Translations under genes and position numbers: made by a program
Part shown: piece by piece, positions 1-6,308 of the stretch
Position numbering within the stretch: the stretch's first letter is position 1
Layout: each line of letters starts with the position of its first letter
NCBI GenBank assembly: GCA_036522275.1
Contig: DATDGC010000036.1
Span: forward strand, 1-39,775
Source of the DNA: JAHFRG01 sp036522275
Lineage (GTDB): Bacteria; Pseudomonadota; Gammaproteobacteria; Burkholderiales; JAHFRG01
Direction of reading: 5' to 3'
DNA: 39,775 nucleotides
Notes under the pieces: model-generated
Told to the model about the DNA's origin: nothing
Database searches by the model: none
The model's input: the letters and a program-made list of their open reading frames with translations, nothing else

Positions 1-231
1 GGCAGCAGTTCGCGAGGTAAATGTCAGAGCTGCCACAACTTCCTGTTTAGATGCCCATGCTCTGAGGGTGACAGATTTCATCCGCATTGGCTGATGTTGA
101 CCCGCCGCCCGGATCGCAAGAATTTTCCTCCAACCCCGCGCAATATCGGCTATGCACTGCCCGTTCTTCCAGCGCTTCCAGAGCTCGGCCTTCTGCTTCG
201 GCGTGAACCTCGTCCGTGCGATTCCCTCCAT
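1..231 (-). pseudogene. IS30-family transposase, N-terminal fragment, degraded
   Basis: Read leftwards from an ATG at 231, with a GGAGG ribosome site six bases upstream, the frame gives an N-terminus containing FTPKQKAELWKRW and NGQCIADIARG. This is the helix-turn-helix start I know from IS30-family transposases. After about residue 35 the similarity stops: the expected continuation appears only in pieces and out of frame (RILAIRAAG), which suggests small deletions or a frameshift. The frame then stays open to the window edge, so the fragment may continue outside. No DDE catalytic domain is visible here. It is probably an inactive remnant. The family call rests on one short motif block. Confidence 0.6.
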
Positions 232-316
232 ACGCATACCTCCTCATCTGGCAAGATTAGAAGGTGTTGCGTCGATCGGTTGAGCCCGCCGCCGAACTGA
301 GACACTACGGAAAATT

Positions 317-520
317 GGTAATGGGTTAGTTAGATCAGAATAGGTCGTTCGCACTGATGCTTCGGCAAAGCCTGTCCTGAGCTTGCCGAAGGGCTCAGCA
401 GGCCTGTCCTGAGCAAAGCCTCCGTTCGAGAAAGCCTTCGACTACGCTGCGCTAGGCTCAGGCCGAACGAAGGCTTTGTCGAAGGACTCACCACGAACGG
501 ATTCTAACTGACCCACTACC
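317..520. repeat. Non-coding inverted-repeat element with REP-like core
   Basis: The 17-base arms at 317-333 (GGTAATGGGTTAGTTAG) and 504-520 (its reverse complement with two mismatches) enclose about 170 bases of smaller inverted and direct repeats. These include CCGTTCG/CGAACGG (421-427 and 494-500), several CTTCG/CGAAG pairs and two copies of CCTGTCCTGAGC. This core resembles the GC-rich palindromic repeats spread through many proteobacterial genomes. No gene is visible between 232 and 554, and this element fills most of that interval. Confidence 0.6.
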
Positions 521-554
521 GAAAATTTGCGGGAATTAGAAGTGTAAAAAATTT

Positions 555-923
555 TCATGGGCGCTCGGGCCTGACGCGGATGAAGGTAATCACCACAGCC
601 AGGGCGAACAGCAGGTAGGCCGCGATAAAAACCCATTCGGGAAAATCGTAGTAAAGGAGCCTGCCTACCCAGCGTTGAATAAAACTGGATTCGTGGCCTC
701 TGCCGCGCAAGGCGTCTTCCCACGCCGTCAAGGGACAGACCATACCCGCAACCGACTCTCCCGCCACGAAGAGTATTGTGGCAAGGTGCGCGCTGCGAAA
801 CCAGAAGTTGCGCACCCAGCGCCAGCTCCGCGCCGCGCCCAGCCAGATCAGAAACAGCCCGCAGATTACGAACAGCACGAAACAGAAATGAACTACAAGA
901 ATAAGGTCGGCGAGCCCGGTCAC
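555..923 (-). CDS. DUF2784 family small membrane protein
   Basis: A 122-residue integral membrane protein with about four hydrophobic helices. The first begins almost at residue 1 (LADLILVVHFCFVLFVICGLFLI in pieces), and a loop holds the conserved-looking WVRNFWFR and CPLTAWED segments typical of DUF2784. The function of the family is unknown. I chose the GTG at 923 because it overlaps the stop of the upstream sulfurtransferase gene as GTGA, a usual coupling arrangement, and because it places the first helix at the N-terminus as in relatives. An ATG at 971 would add a 16-residue polar tail inside the upstream gene. It is probably co-translated with the sulfurtransferase, but no functional link is known. 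Confidence 0.8.
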   Translation of the reverse strand: MTGLADLILVVHFCFVLFVICGLFLIWLGAARSWRWVRNFWFRSAHLATILFVAGESVAGMVCPLTAWEDALRGRGHESSFIQRWVGRLLYYDFPEWVFIAAYLLFALAVVITFIRVRPERP

Positions 924-1771
924 GGGGTTTGTTGTTTGGTAATCATTGGGCGCCGTGGATCGGCGCACCATTCGCTCCACGAGCCCGGATAGAGCTTCGA
1001 ACCGTGAAGGCCCGCGATTTCCATCGCCAGCACATTCTGGCACGCGGTCACGCCCGAGCCGCACGTATGTACCACGTTTTGCGGCGGGGTTTTGTCAAGC
1101 AATTCTGAAAATGTCTGTCGCAACGCTTCGGGAGATTTAAAGCAGCCTTTATCGAGGTTGTTCTGGAAAAAATGATTGAGCGCGCCGGGAATATGCCCCG
1201 CCGCCGGGTCGAGCGGCTCAACGATGCCGTTGTAGCGCTCAGGGCTCCTCGCGTCAACCAGAAGCATATCGCCTTGCCTCAGATGCGTTTCGACAAAGCG
1301 TACGTCAACTGAGTTGTTTTGCGGCTTGGGATCGAACATGACCGGCTCAATACGCGGCACTTCACTGCTTGCGGGGCGCTTTTCGGCGAGCCACTTCGGG
1401 AATCCGCCGTCGAGCACGGCGACGCTGTCAAATCCCTGCCAGCGCAGCATCCACCACAGACGCGCGGCGAACGCGCCGCCCGCGCTGTCGTAGGCCACGA
1501 CTTGTTTTTCGCGGTCAATGCCGAGCTTGCCGAGTGTCTTGCAGAATTTTTCGGGCGAAGGCAGGGGATGCCTGCCATTGCTTCCGCTGGGCCGCTCCGA
1601 AAGGTCGGCACCCAGATTCACGAACCGCGCCGAAGGAATGTGCGCGGCAACGTAAGCGCGGCGCCCCGCGCCGGGGTCGGCAAGGTCGTGGCGGCAGTCG
1701 CAAATTACCCAGCGCGGATCATCGAGGTGCTTTGCGAGCAGGCTGGTCGAGACAAGAGTGGTATGGGTCAT
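920..1771 (-). CDS. sseA: 3-mercaptopyruvate/thiosulfate sulfurtransferase (tandem rhodanese)
   Basis: A 283-residue protein with two rhodanese domains. The N-terminal inactive one covers roughly residues 5-130 (VICDCRH, GHxPLPS and YDSAGGAFAARLWW blocks). The C-terminal catalytic one covers roughly 155-275. The active-site loop is CGSGVTAC, with Cys237 as the persulfide-forming residue. The CGSGV form is that of mercaptopyruvate sulfurtransferases rather than classical CRKGVT rhodaneses, so I favour 3-mercaptopyruvate as donor; specificity cannot be proved from sequence. It moves sulfane sulfur to thiols or cyanide in the cytoplasm. The start ATG at 1771 lies just downstream of the repeat element at 1780-2053, whose tip (AGAGG) is the only visible candidate ribosome site. 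Its stop overlaps the next gene's GTG. Confidence 0.9.
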   Translation of the reverse strand: MTHTTLVSTSLLAKHLDDPRWVICDCRHDLADPGAGRRAYVAAHIPSARFVNLGADLSERPSGSNGRHPLPSPEKFCKTLGKLGIDREKQVVAYDSAGGAFAARLWWMLRWQGFDSVAVLDGGFPKWLAEKRPASSEVPRIEPVMFDPKPQNNSVDVRFVETHLRQGDMLLVDARSPERYNGIVEPLDPAAGHIPGALNHFFQNNLDKGCFKSPEALRQTFSELLDKTPPQNVVHTCGSGVTACQNVLAMEIAGLHGSKLYPGSWSEWCADPRRPMITKQQTP

Positions 1772-1779
1772 GGCGTTAA

Positions 1780-2053
1780 GGAACCTCTGATTAAGTCCTA
1801 CGCGGTTGCGACGGCGGCTTCCCGGGATGGGATGCGCGAAGCGAGGCGCAGTGAATGGTTGATCCCCTTCACAAGCCGAGCGACAAAGCAGACCGCCCGG
1901 AAAGCCCCGTCCCTCCGGGTTGCGGCAAAATGCGGCGTCTGCGTCGTTGCGCTCCTCGGCTTCGTAGGCTCAACTACGACCTTCGTCGCGCGCCTCGCAT
2001 CCATCCGCATTTTGCCAGCAACGCAATCCGTGGGGGACTTAATCAGAGGTTCC
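1780..2053. repeat. MITE-like element A, perfect 19-bp terminal inverted repeats
   Basis: A 274-bp element bounded by GGAACCTCTGATTAAGTCC (1780-1798) and its exact reverse complement (2035-2053). The inverted similarity continues imperfectly for about 15 more bases inward. No transposase is encoded. The interior aligns throughout with element B at 3440-3722, sharing for example GGGATGCGCGAAGCGAG, GAGCGACAAAGCA, GCGTTGCGCTCCTCGGC-like and CTACGACCTTCGTCGCGCG. The right tip lies inside the end of the SpoIIAA-like gene. The left tip lies nine bases upstream of the sulfurtransferase start. It is either a non-autonomous mobile element or a structured non-coding repeat. I see no clear target-site duplication. 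Confidence 0.75.
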
Positions 2054-2398
2054 ATGGGCTTTAAGCCAGTCCTGCGCCGCGCGGTCGTCCTCAAACACTT
2101 GGATATCGGCATCCACGAACAGACGTGAGAACCAGGCGCTCCATGTCAGCCACTGATTGTCGGTGATGACCGCGATTTTTCCGAAATCATGCTCGTGGCT
2201 GTGGGTGAAGCGGATATCCTCCCACGCCACGTCGAGCGTGTAGCGCACCATGTCGCGCAGATCAATCAGCAAGTTAACTTTTTTACCGGAACGCAGTTTT
2301 TCCAGCACGCGCTCTTCGAATTCCCGGTAGTCGGCAAGGGTGAATTCGCCCAGAACGTTGGCTGTGACCAGGTGGCCTGCATGTTGGATTGAGATCAT
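2039..2398 (-). CDS. SpoIIAA-like (STAS-fold) protein
   Basis: A 119-residue soluble protein resembling the SpoIIAA-like family (PF11964): an N-terminal strand (MISIQHAGHLVTANVLGEFT), a helix (LADYREFEERVLEKL), the conserved VNLLIDLRDM strand, a second helix region (WEDIRFTHSHEHDFGKIAVITD) and a C-terminal FEDDRAAQDWLKAH helix. Members have a STAS/CRAL-TRIO-like fold; their function is poorly known and may involve lipid or membrane binding. A strong GGAGG lies upstream of the ATG at 2398. The last four residues (GTSD) and the stop codon are the tip of repeat element A. The protein is complete for the family, so the element seems to have replaced only the extreme end. Confidence 0.85.
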   Translation of the reverse strand: MISIQHAGHLVTANVLGEFTLADYREFEERVLEKLRSGKKVNLLIDLRDMVRYTLDVAWEDIRFTHSHEHDFGKIAVITDNQWLTWSAWFSRLFVDADIQVFEDDRAAQDWLKAHGTSD

Positions 2399-2437
2399 TA
2401 GCGGTACCTCCGCGTTAATTTAATATTAGCAGCTTCC

Positions 2438-2532
2438 AGATTGCTTCGCTTCGCTTGCAATGACAAGCAGAGTGTCATTGCGAGGAGATCCTTCGGCTGC
2501 GCTCAGCATAGACTCCGGCGACGAAGCAATCT
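2438..2532. repeat. Dispersed inverted repeat (GATTGCTTCG type)
   Basis: A 95-bp palindromic element between two minus-strand genes. The outer arms are AGATTGCTTCG (2438-2448) and CGAAGCAATCT (2522-2532), an exact match. The inner arms are GCAATGACA (2457-2465) and TGTCATTGC (2473-2481), followed by GAGGAGATCCTTCGGCTGCGC. Repeats of this CATTGCGAGGAG/GAAGCAATC type occur in many bacterial genomes. As RNA it would fold into a long hairpin in the interval between the EamA and SpoIIAA-like genes. Confidence 0.7.
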
Positions 2533-2537
2533 AGAGG

Positions 2538-3392
2538 TTATTCGTCGGGCATGCCGCGCGGGGGCGCGGCTTTGATGCTGATAATGCCGCCGGCTGCGAT
2601 AAAGCCGATGCCCAGCCAGCCGGTAACGGGCAGCATTTCCCCCCACACCACGATGCCGAACAGGGAAGCAAACACCACCGTGCTGTAGGCAAGGCTACCG
2701 GAAACCAGAGTCTTGCCCTTGCCGTAGGCGCGAGTCATGGCAAACTGCGCCAGGGTTGCGGTAGTGCCCAGCCCGAGCAAAATGAGCAGGTTTTCCTGAT
2801 TCACGCTGTGGAAGGTATTCAGCAGCATCCATATTCCGGCGCCGACCGTGCATAACAAGGTGAAATAAAACACCACCCGCCATTCAGGCTCACCCATTTC
2901 TCCAAGCTGCTTGATATTGAAATAAGCGATGCCGGCGAGAAAGCCGGAAACCAGGCCTATACACCCGGCGAAAAACTGCTCCTGATTCAGCGTCGGCTGC
3001 AGCAGCAGCACAATGCCGGCAAATCCCAGGATGATGGCAAGCACCAACGGCCAGTGGGCGCGCTCTTTGAGCCACAACGTGGTCAGCAGCGCAAGAAACA
3101 GCGGTGATGTGTAATTAAGCGTAACCGCCGTGGCGAGCGGCAGTGCGCTGATGGCGTAAAAGTAGAGGAGGAGCGCGACGAAGCCCGAGAGGCTGCGCCC
3201 GAGATGCATTTTCCAGTGCCGGGTGGCAAGCGGCAGCTGCTGGTGGCGGGTAATCGCGTAAATTGCCGCGAGCCCGATGACGGAGCGGTAGAACACCAAT
3301 TCGGCGCTGGAAAAATGCGCGGAGCCGAGTTTCACGAACACGCCCATGCAGGCGAACAGCAGGCCTGCTGCCAGCATCCACAGGGATTGCAT
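2538..3392 (-). CDS. EamA/DMT-superfamily permease
   Basis: A 284-residue, very hydrophobic protein with ten predicted membrane helices in two EamA repeats (about residues 2-130 and 145-275). Diagnostic features are the N-terminal LLFACMGVFVKLGS helix, the ATAVTLNYTSPLFLALLTTLWLKER segment closing repeat 1, and AQFAMTRAYGKGKTLVSGSLAYSTVVFA in repeat 2. Drug/metabolite transporter members export metabolites such as amino acids; the substrate cannot be read from sequence. The ATG at 3392 has no recognisable Shine-Dalgarno sequence, and element B begins about 50 bases upstream. Both are unusual and may mean weak or altered expression. It is probably transcribed alone. Confidence 0.9.
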   Translation of the reverse strand: MQSLWMLAAGLLFACMGVFVKLGSAHFSSAELVFYRSVIGLAAIYAITRHQQLPLATRHWKMHLGRSLSGFVALLLYFYAISALPLATAVTLNYTSPLFLALLTTLWLKERAHWPLVLAIILGFAGIVLLLQPTLNQEQFFAGCIGLVSGFLAGIAYFNIKQLGEMGEPEWRVVFYFTLLCTVGAGIWMLLNTFHSVNQENLLILLGLGTTATLAQFAMTRAYGKGKTLVSGSLAYSTVVFASLFGIVVWGEMLPVTGWLGIGFIAAGGIISIKAAPPRGMPDE

Positions 3393-3439
3393 TTAAAAAA
3401 ATTGAGAGTTAAGGGTTGAGAGTGTAGGGCGGAAGAGCT

Positions 3440-3722
3440 TTAACAGGGTGTTGAAGAACTCCACGGCGTCGCGGCGTCGGCTTTCCGGAATGGGATGCGC
3501 GAAGCGAGCCGCGTCGAATAGCCGTTGCATATTCGCAAGGCGAGCGACAAAGCAAACTGCCCGGAAAGCCACGCCCCATCCGGGTTTGCACGAAAAATGC
3601 CCATCTACTGCGTTGCGCTCCTCGGCATCGTAGTCCTGGCTACGACCTTCGTCGCGCGCCTTGCATTTGAGCATTTTTCGTGTCAAACGCGGCTCCCGGA
3701 GAGTTCTTCAACACCCTGTTAA
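3440..3722. repeat. MITE-like element B, perfect terminal inverted repeats over 22 bp
   Basis: The left arm starts at 3440 with TTAACAGGGTGTTGAAGAA. The right arm ends at 3722 with the exact reverse complement, and matching covers 22 bases. The 283-bp unit encodes no transposase. Its interior aligns with element A (about three bases in four by eye), but the terminal repeats are unrelated, so a shared core carries two different tips. A minus-strand open frame includes AFRAVCFVARL, also present in element A, but the frame is not kept elsewhere, so I do not call it a gene. The element occupies nearly all of the gap between the EamA and Rieske genes. Confidence 0.75.
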
Positions 3723-3733
3723 CCCTTGGGCCA

Positions 3734-4837
3734 TCAGATATGGCCGGCGAGTTGCCGCCGCAGAAACTCGTGGAAGTGCTGCATGCCGTCTTCCATCGGC
3801 GACTGGTAGGGGCCGGCGTCGTTCTCGCCCGCGAGATACAGCGCCTTGCGGCCGGCTGTCATGCGCATGCAGATTTCATCATCTTCCACTGCGGTCTCGT
3901 TGTAGGCCTGCTGTTCCGCTTCGATAAACTCGCGCTCGAACAGGGCGATGTCCTCGGGGTAATAGAATTCGACGACGTTGGTGCAGGCTTCGGCTCCGCG
4001 CGGATACAAGGTGCTGATGACCAGCACGTGCGGATACCATTCGACCATGATGTTCGGATAATAAGTGAACCAGATCGCGCCATGGGGCGGTTCTTCACCG
4101 TCACGGTAGCGCAGCACCGCTTCATGCCATTTTTGGTAGGCCGGCGTGCCGGGCTGAGCGAGCTTGCGGTTGACGCCGACGGTCTGCACGTTGTACCACT
4201 CGCCGAATTCCCACTTCAGGTTGTCGGCATCCACGAAGTTCCCAAGGCCGGGATGGAACGGCACCACGTGGTAATCCTCAAGATAGACTTCTATAAAAGT
4301 CTTCCAATTGAAGGCATATTCCTGCACTTCCACACGGTCCAGCAGGTAGCCGGAAAAATCAAATTCCTTCAGCACGCCGAGTCCGGCGAGGTCTTGCGCC
4401 ACGTCGCGGCCGCCCGCGAACAACATGCCGTTCCAACGGGTAAGCGGAGTCTTTGGCAGATTGAGACAGGGGTTGGTGGGAAAATGCGGGGCGCCCAGCA
4501 ATTTGCCATCCATCGCATAAGTCCAGCGATGCAGCGGACAGACCATGTTTTTGGCGTTGCCGCGGCCATTGAGTATGATGGATTGGCGATGGCGGCAGAC
4601 ATTGCCGATGAGCTCGATACCGTGCTCATTGTGGATCAGCGATTTGGCGTCATTCATCCAGTTGAGGACATGGAAATCGCCAATGTTGGGGATCATCAGT
4701 TGGTGACCGATGTAGCCCGGGCCGCGATCGAACAGGATGGCTTTTTCGGCTTCGGCTACGCGCGGATCGAAATACCAGCTGACCGGAAGTTGCGACGATG
4801 TTGCAGCCAGCACAGACGCATGAGCCAGATCAGACAT
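3734..4837 (-). CDS. Rieske non-heme iron oxygenase, alpha subunit type
   Basis: A 367-residue soluble oxygenase. The Rieske [2Fe-2S] domain (about residues 15-125) has ligands Cys81-x-His83 and Cys100-x2-His103 (CRH and CPLH). The catalytic domain has His190 and His195 within EDYHVVPFHPG, the two histidines of the mononuclear iron site; the acidic ligand should lie near the C-terminal DIALFEREF. The architecture is that of ring-hydroxylating dioxygenase or choline monooxygenase-like alpha subunits. No beta subunit, ferredoxin or reductase gene is adjacent, so the electron source and substrate are unknown. I chose the ATG at 4837 because GGAGG ends nine bases upstream; a TTG at 4852 would overlap that ribosome site. 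Confidence 0.88.
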   Translation of the reverse strand: MSDLAHASVLAATSSQLPVSWYFDPRVAEAEKAILFDRGPGYIGHQLMIPNIGDFHVLNWMNDAKSLIHNEHGIELIGNVCRHRQSIILNGRGNAKNMVCPLHRWTYAMDGKLLGAPHFPTNPCLNLPKTPLTRWNGMLFAGGRDVAQDLAGLGVLKEFDFSGYLLDRVEVQEYAFNWKTFIEVYLEDYHVVPFHPGLGNFVDADNLKWEFGEWYNVQTVGVNRKLAQPGTPAYQKWHEAVLRYRDGEEPPHGAIWFTYYPNIMVEWYPHVLVISTLYPRGAEACTNVVEFYYPEDIALFEREFIEAEQQAYNETAVEDDEICMRMTAGRKALYLAGENDAGPYQSPMEDGMQHFHEFLRRQLAGHI

Positions 4838-4981
4838 CTTCACGTCCTCCAATTGGGTAAAACACAGAGACTGAGACCATGACCCCCTACGCTAGTTGCA
4901 GATAAATTGCCAGTTGCGGATAAATTGGCGCTATTCTAAGCAAACGGGGATAAAGTGCAAGGATTTTTATAGGCCTCTCCG

Positions 4982-5011
4982 TTGACCGATTGCCGCGGAG
5001 TGCGCTATTTT
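4982..5011 (+). promoter_or_regulatory. Candidate sigma-70 promoter for xseB-ispA
   Basis: A -35 box TTGACC (4982-4987) and a -10 box TATTTT (5006-5011) are separated by 18 bases and lie about 34 bases upstream of the xseB ATG. The position and spacing fit. The -10 match is only moderate. Confidence 0.45.
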
Positions 5012-5044
5012 TACCATTCGCCCGGACCTTATATAAATAAAGTA

Positions 5045-5278
5045 ATGGCCAAAACCAAATCGCAAACCTTTGAAACCGCGCTTACCGAGCTGGAAAGCAT
5101 TGTCGCCAGCATGGAGGCCGGCCAGCTGCCGCTGGAGCAGTCATTGGCCGCATACAAACGCGGCGCGGAACTGCTCAAATACTGCCATAGGGCGCTCGCC
5201 GAAGTGCAGCAGCAGGTGCGCATTCTGGAAGCCGACACGCTGAAAAATTTCTCCGGTGCCGACGATACCGACGGATGA
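5045..5278 (+). CDS. xseB: Exodeoxyribonuclease VII small subunit
   Basis: A 77-residue protein with the XseB signature: FETALTELESIVASMEAGQLPLEQSLAAYKRG in the two-helix hairpin, followed by a helix ending QQQVRIL. The small subunit wraps the XseA large subunit in exonuclease VII, which degrades single-stranded DNA in repair. xseA is not in this window, which is usual because the subunit genes are often unlinked. I chose the ATG at 5045 because it gives the family's standard length. The end overlaps ispA by 23 bases, as in the common xseB-ispA pair. Confidence 0.93.
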   Translation: MAKTKSQTFETALTELESIVASMEAGQLPLEQSLAAYKRGAELLKYCHRALAEVQQQVRILEADTLKNFSGADDTDG

Positions 5279-6161
5279 TTTTCAGGAATGGGCGCGCGCA
5301 CACCAGGCGCGCACCGAATCCACGCTGGGAAGCGTGCTGCCGCCCGCCGATGTCACCCCGCAACGCCTGCATCAGGCCATGCGCTACGCGGTGCTGGGAG
5401 GCGGGAAAAGAGTGCGGCCGCTTCTGGCTTTCGCCGCGGGCGAAATGGCGCGCGCCGATGTGGAGAGGGTGGCGATTGCTGCCGCAGCAGTGGAACTCAT
5501 CCACACCTATTCGCTGACGCATGACGATTTGCCGTGCATGGACAATGATGTATTACGGCGCGGCAAGCCCACCTGCCATGTTGAATACGACGAGGCCACT
5601 GCGCTGCTGGTCGGCGACAGCCTGCAGAGCCTGGCGTTTCAGCTGCTCGCTGAATACCGTTTGAGCGATGACCCCGCGCGGCAGCTGGAAATGCTGAAAC
5701 TGCTTGCGGCGGCAAGCGGCTCGCGCGGCATGGCGGGAGGGCAGGCGGTCGATCTGGACAGTACCGGCAAATTGCTCACGCTGCCCGAACTCGAGTTCAT
5801 GCACATTCATAAGACCGGCGCGCTGATCCGCGCCGCGGTGCTGCTGGGCGCGCACTGCGGCAACAGCCTCGAGAAAAAACAGCTGGGGAGGCTCGATCAT
5901 TTCGCCAAGTGCATCGGCCTGGCTTTCCAGGTGGTGGATGATATCCTCGATGCCGAAGCGAGTACCGCGACCCTGGGCAAGACCGCAGGCAAGGACGCCG
6001 GCAGTAACAAGCCGACTTACGTGAGCCTGCTCGGTGTGGCTGCAGCGCGCGAGCTCGCCGGGCAGCTGAGAAGCGATGCCATGCAGGCGCTGGATGGGTT
6101 TGACGAAGGCAGCAAACGGCTGCGGCAGCTTGCAGACTTTATAGTATTGCGGCAGTTTTAG
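5256..6161 (+). CDS. ispA: Farnesyl diphosphate synthase (geranyltranstransferase)
   Basis: A 301-residue trans-prenyltransferase. The first aspartate-rich motif is DDLPCMDND (Asp90-Asp96), followed by LRRGKPT. The second is DDILD near residue 225. GGKRVRPLL near residue 50 binds the pyrophosphate. The enzyme condenses IPP with DMAPP and GPP to farnesyl diphosphate for quinone and undecaprenyl synthesis. Translation starts at a GTG inside xseB, suggesting coupling. In many related genomes dxs comes next; here 147 bases of non-coding sequence and then folE2 follow. The short chain-length product is inferred from family similarity. Confidence 0.92.
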   Translation: MPTIPTDDFQEWARAHQARTESTLGSVLPPADVTPQRLHQAMRYAVLGGGKRVRPLLAFAAGEMARADVERVAIAAAAVELIHTYSLTHDDLPCMDNDVLRRGKPTCHVEYDEATALLVGDSLQSLAFQLLAEYRLSDDPARQLEMLKLLAAASGSRGMAGGQAVDLDSTGKLLTLPELEFMHIHKTGALIRAAVLLGAHCGNSLEKKQLGRLDHFAKCIGLAFQVVDDILDAEASTATLGKTAGKDAGSNKPTYVSLLGVAAARELAGQLRSDAMQALDGFDEGSKRLRQLADFIVLRQF

Positions 6162-6218
6162 TCTCCTTGGCACAGCGCTGAGCCGCTTGTCTTATGTTCG
6201 CGGTTATTATCCGAGTAG

Positions 6219-6247
6219 TTTACTCAACTATTAGACCGGGTTATAAT
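6219..6247 (+). promoter_or_regulatory. Strong sigma-70 promoter for folE2
   Basis: TTTACT (6219-6224), a 17-base spacer and a perfect TATAAT (6242-6247). The expected transcription start falls near 6254, inside the repeat tip at 6251-6285. This puts folE2 under its own promoter rather than only in the ispA transcript. Confidence 0.65.
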
Positions 6248-6250
6248 TAG

Positions 6251-6285
6251 GGAACCTCTAATTAAGTCCCACGCGGTTGCGACGG
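6251..6285. repeat. Solo end of MITE-like element A
   Basis: 35 bases starting GGAACCTCTAATTAAGTCCC match the left end of element A (1780-1814) at 33 of 35 positions. No partner arm is seen before folE2. It is an element remnant lying between the folE2 promoter and start codon. Confidence 0.7.
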
Positions 6286-6308
6286 TAAATGACTTTGAGG
6301 ATTGAAAC

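Noticed and set aside
3393..3686. A small minus-strand gene inside element B containing AFRAVCFVARL
   Set aside because: Only that short segment is shared in frame with element A; the rest shifts frame between copies, as expected for non-coding repeat DNA.
3680..4882. A long plus-strand open frame opposite the Rieske oxygenase gene
   Set aside because: It has no recognisable domain and mirrors codon bias of the real minus-strand gene, whose cofactor motifs are complete.
6200..6250. A possible Zur (zinc regulator) box upstream of folE2
   Set aside because: The AT-rich TTATAATTA is better explained as the -10 box; no full Zur palindrome could be read.
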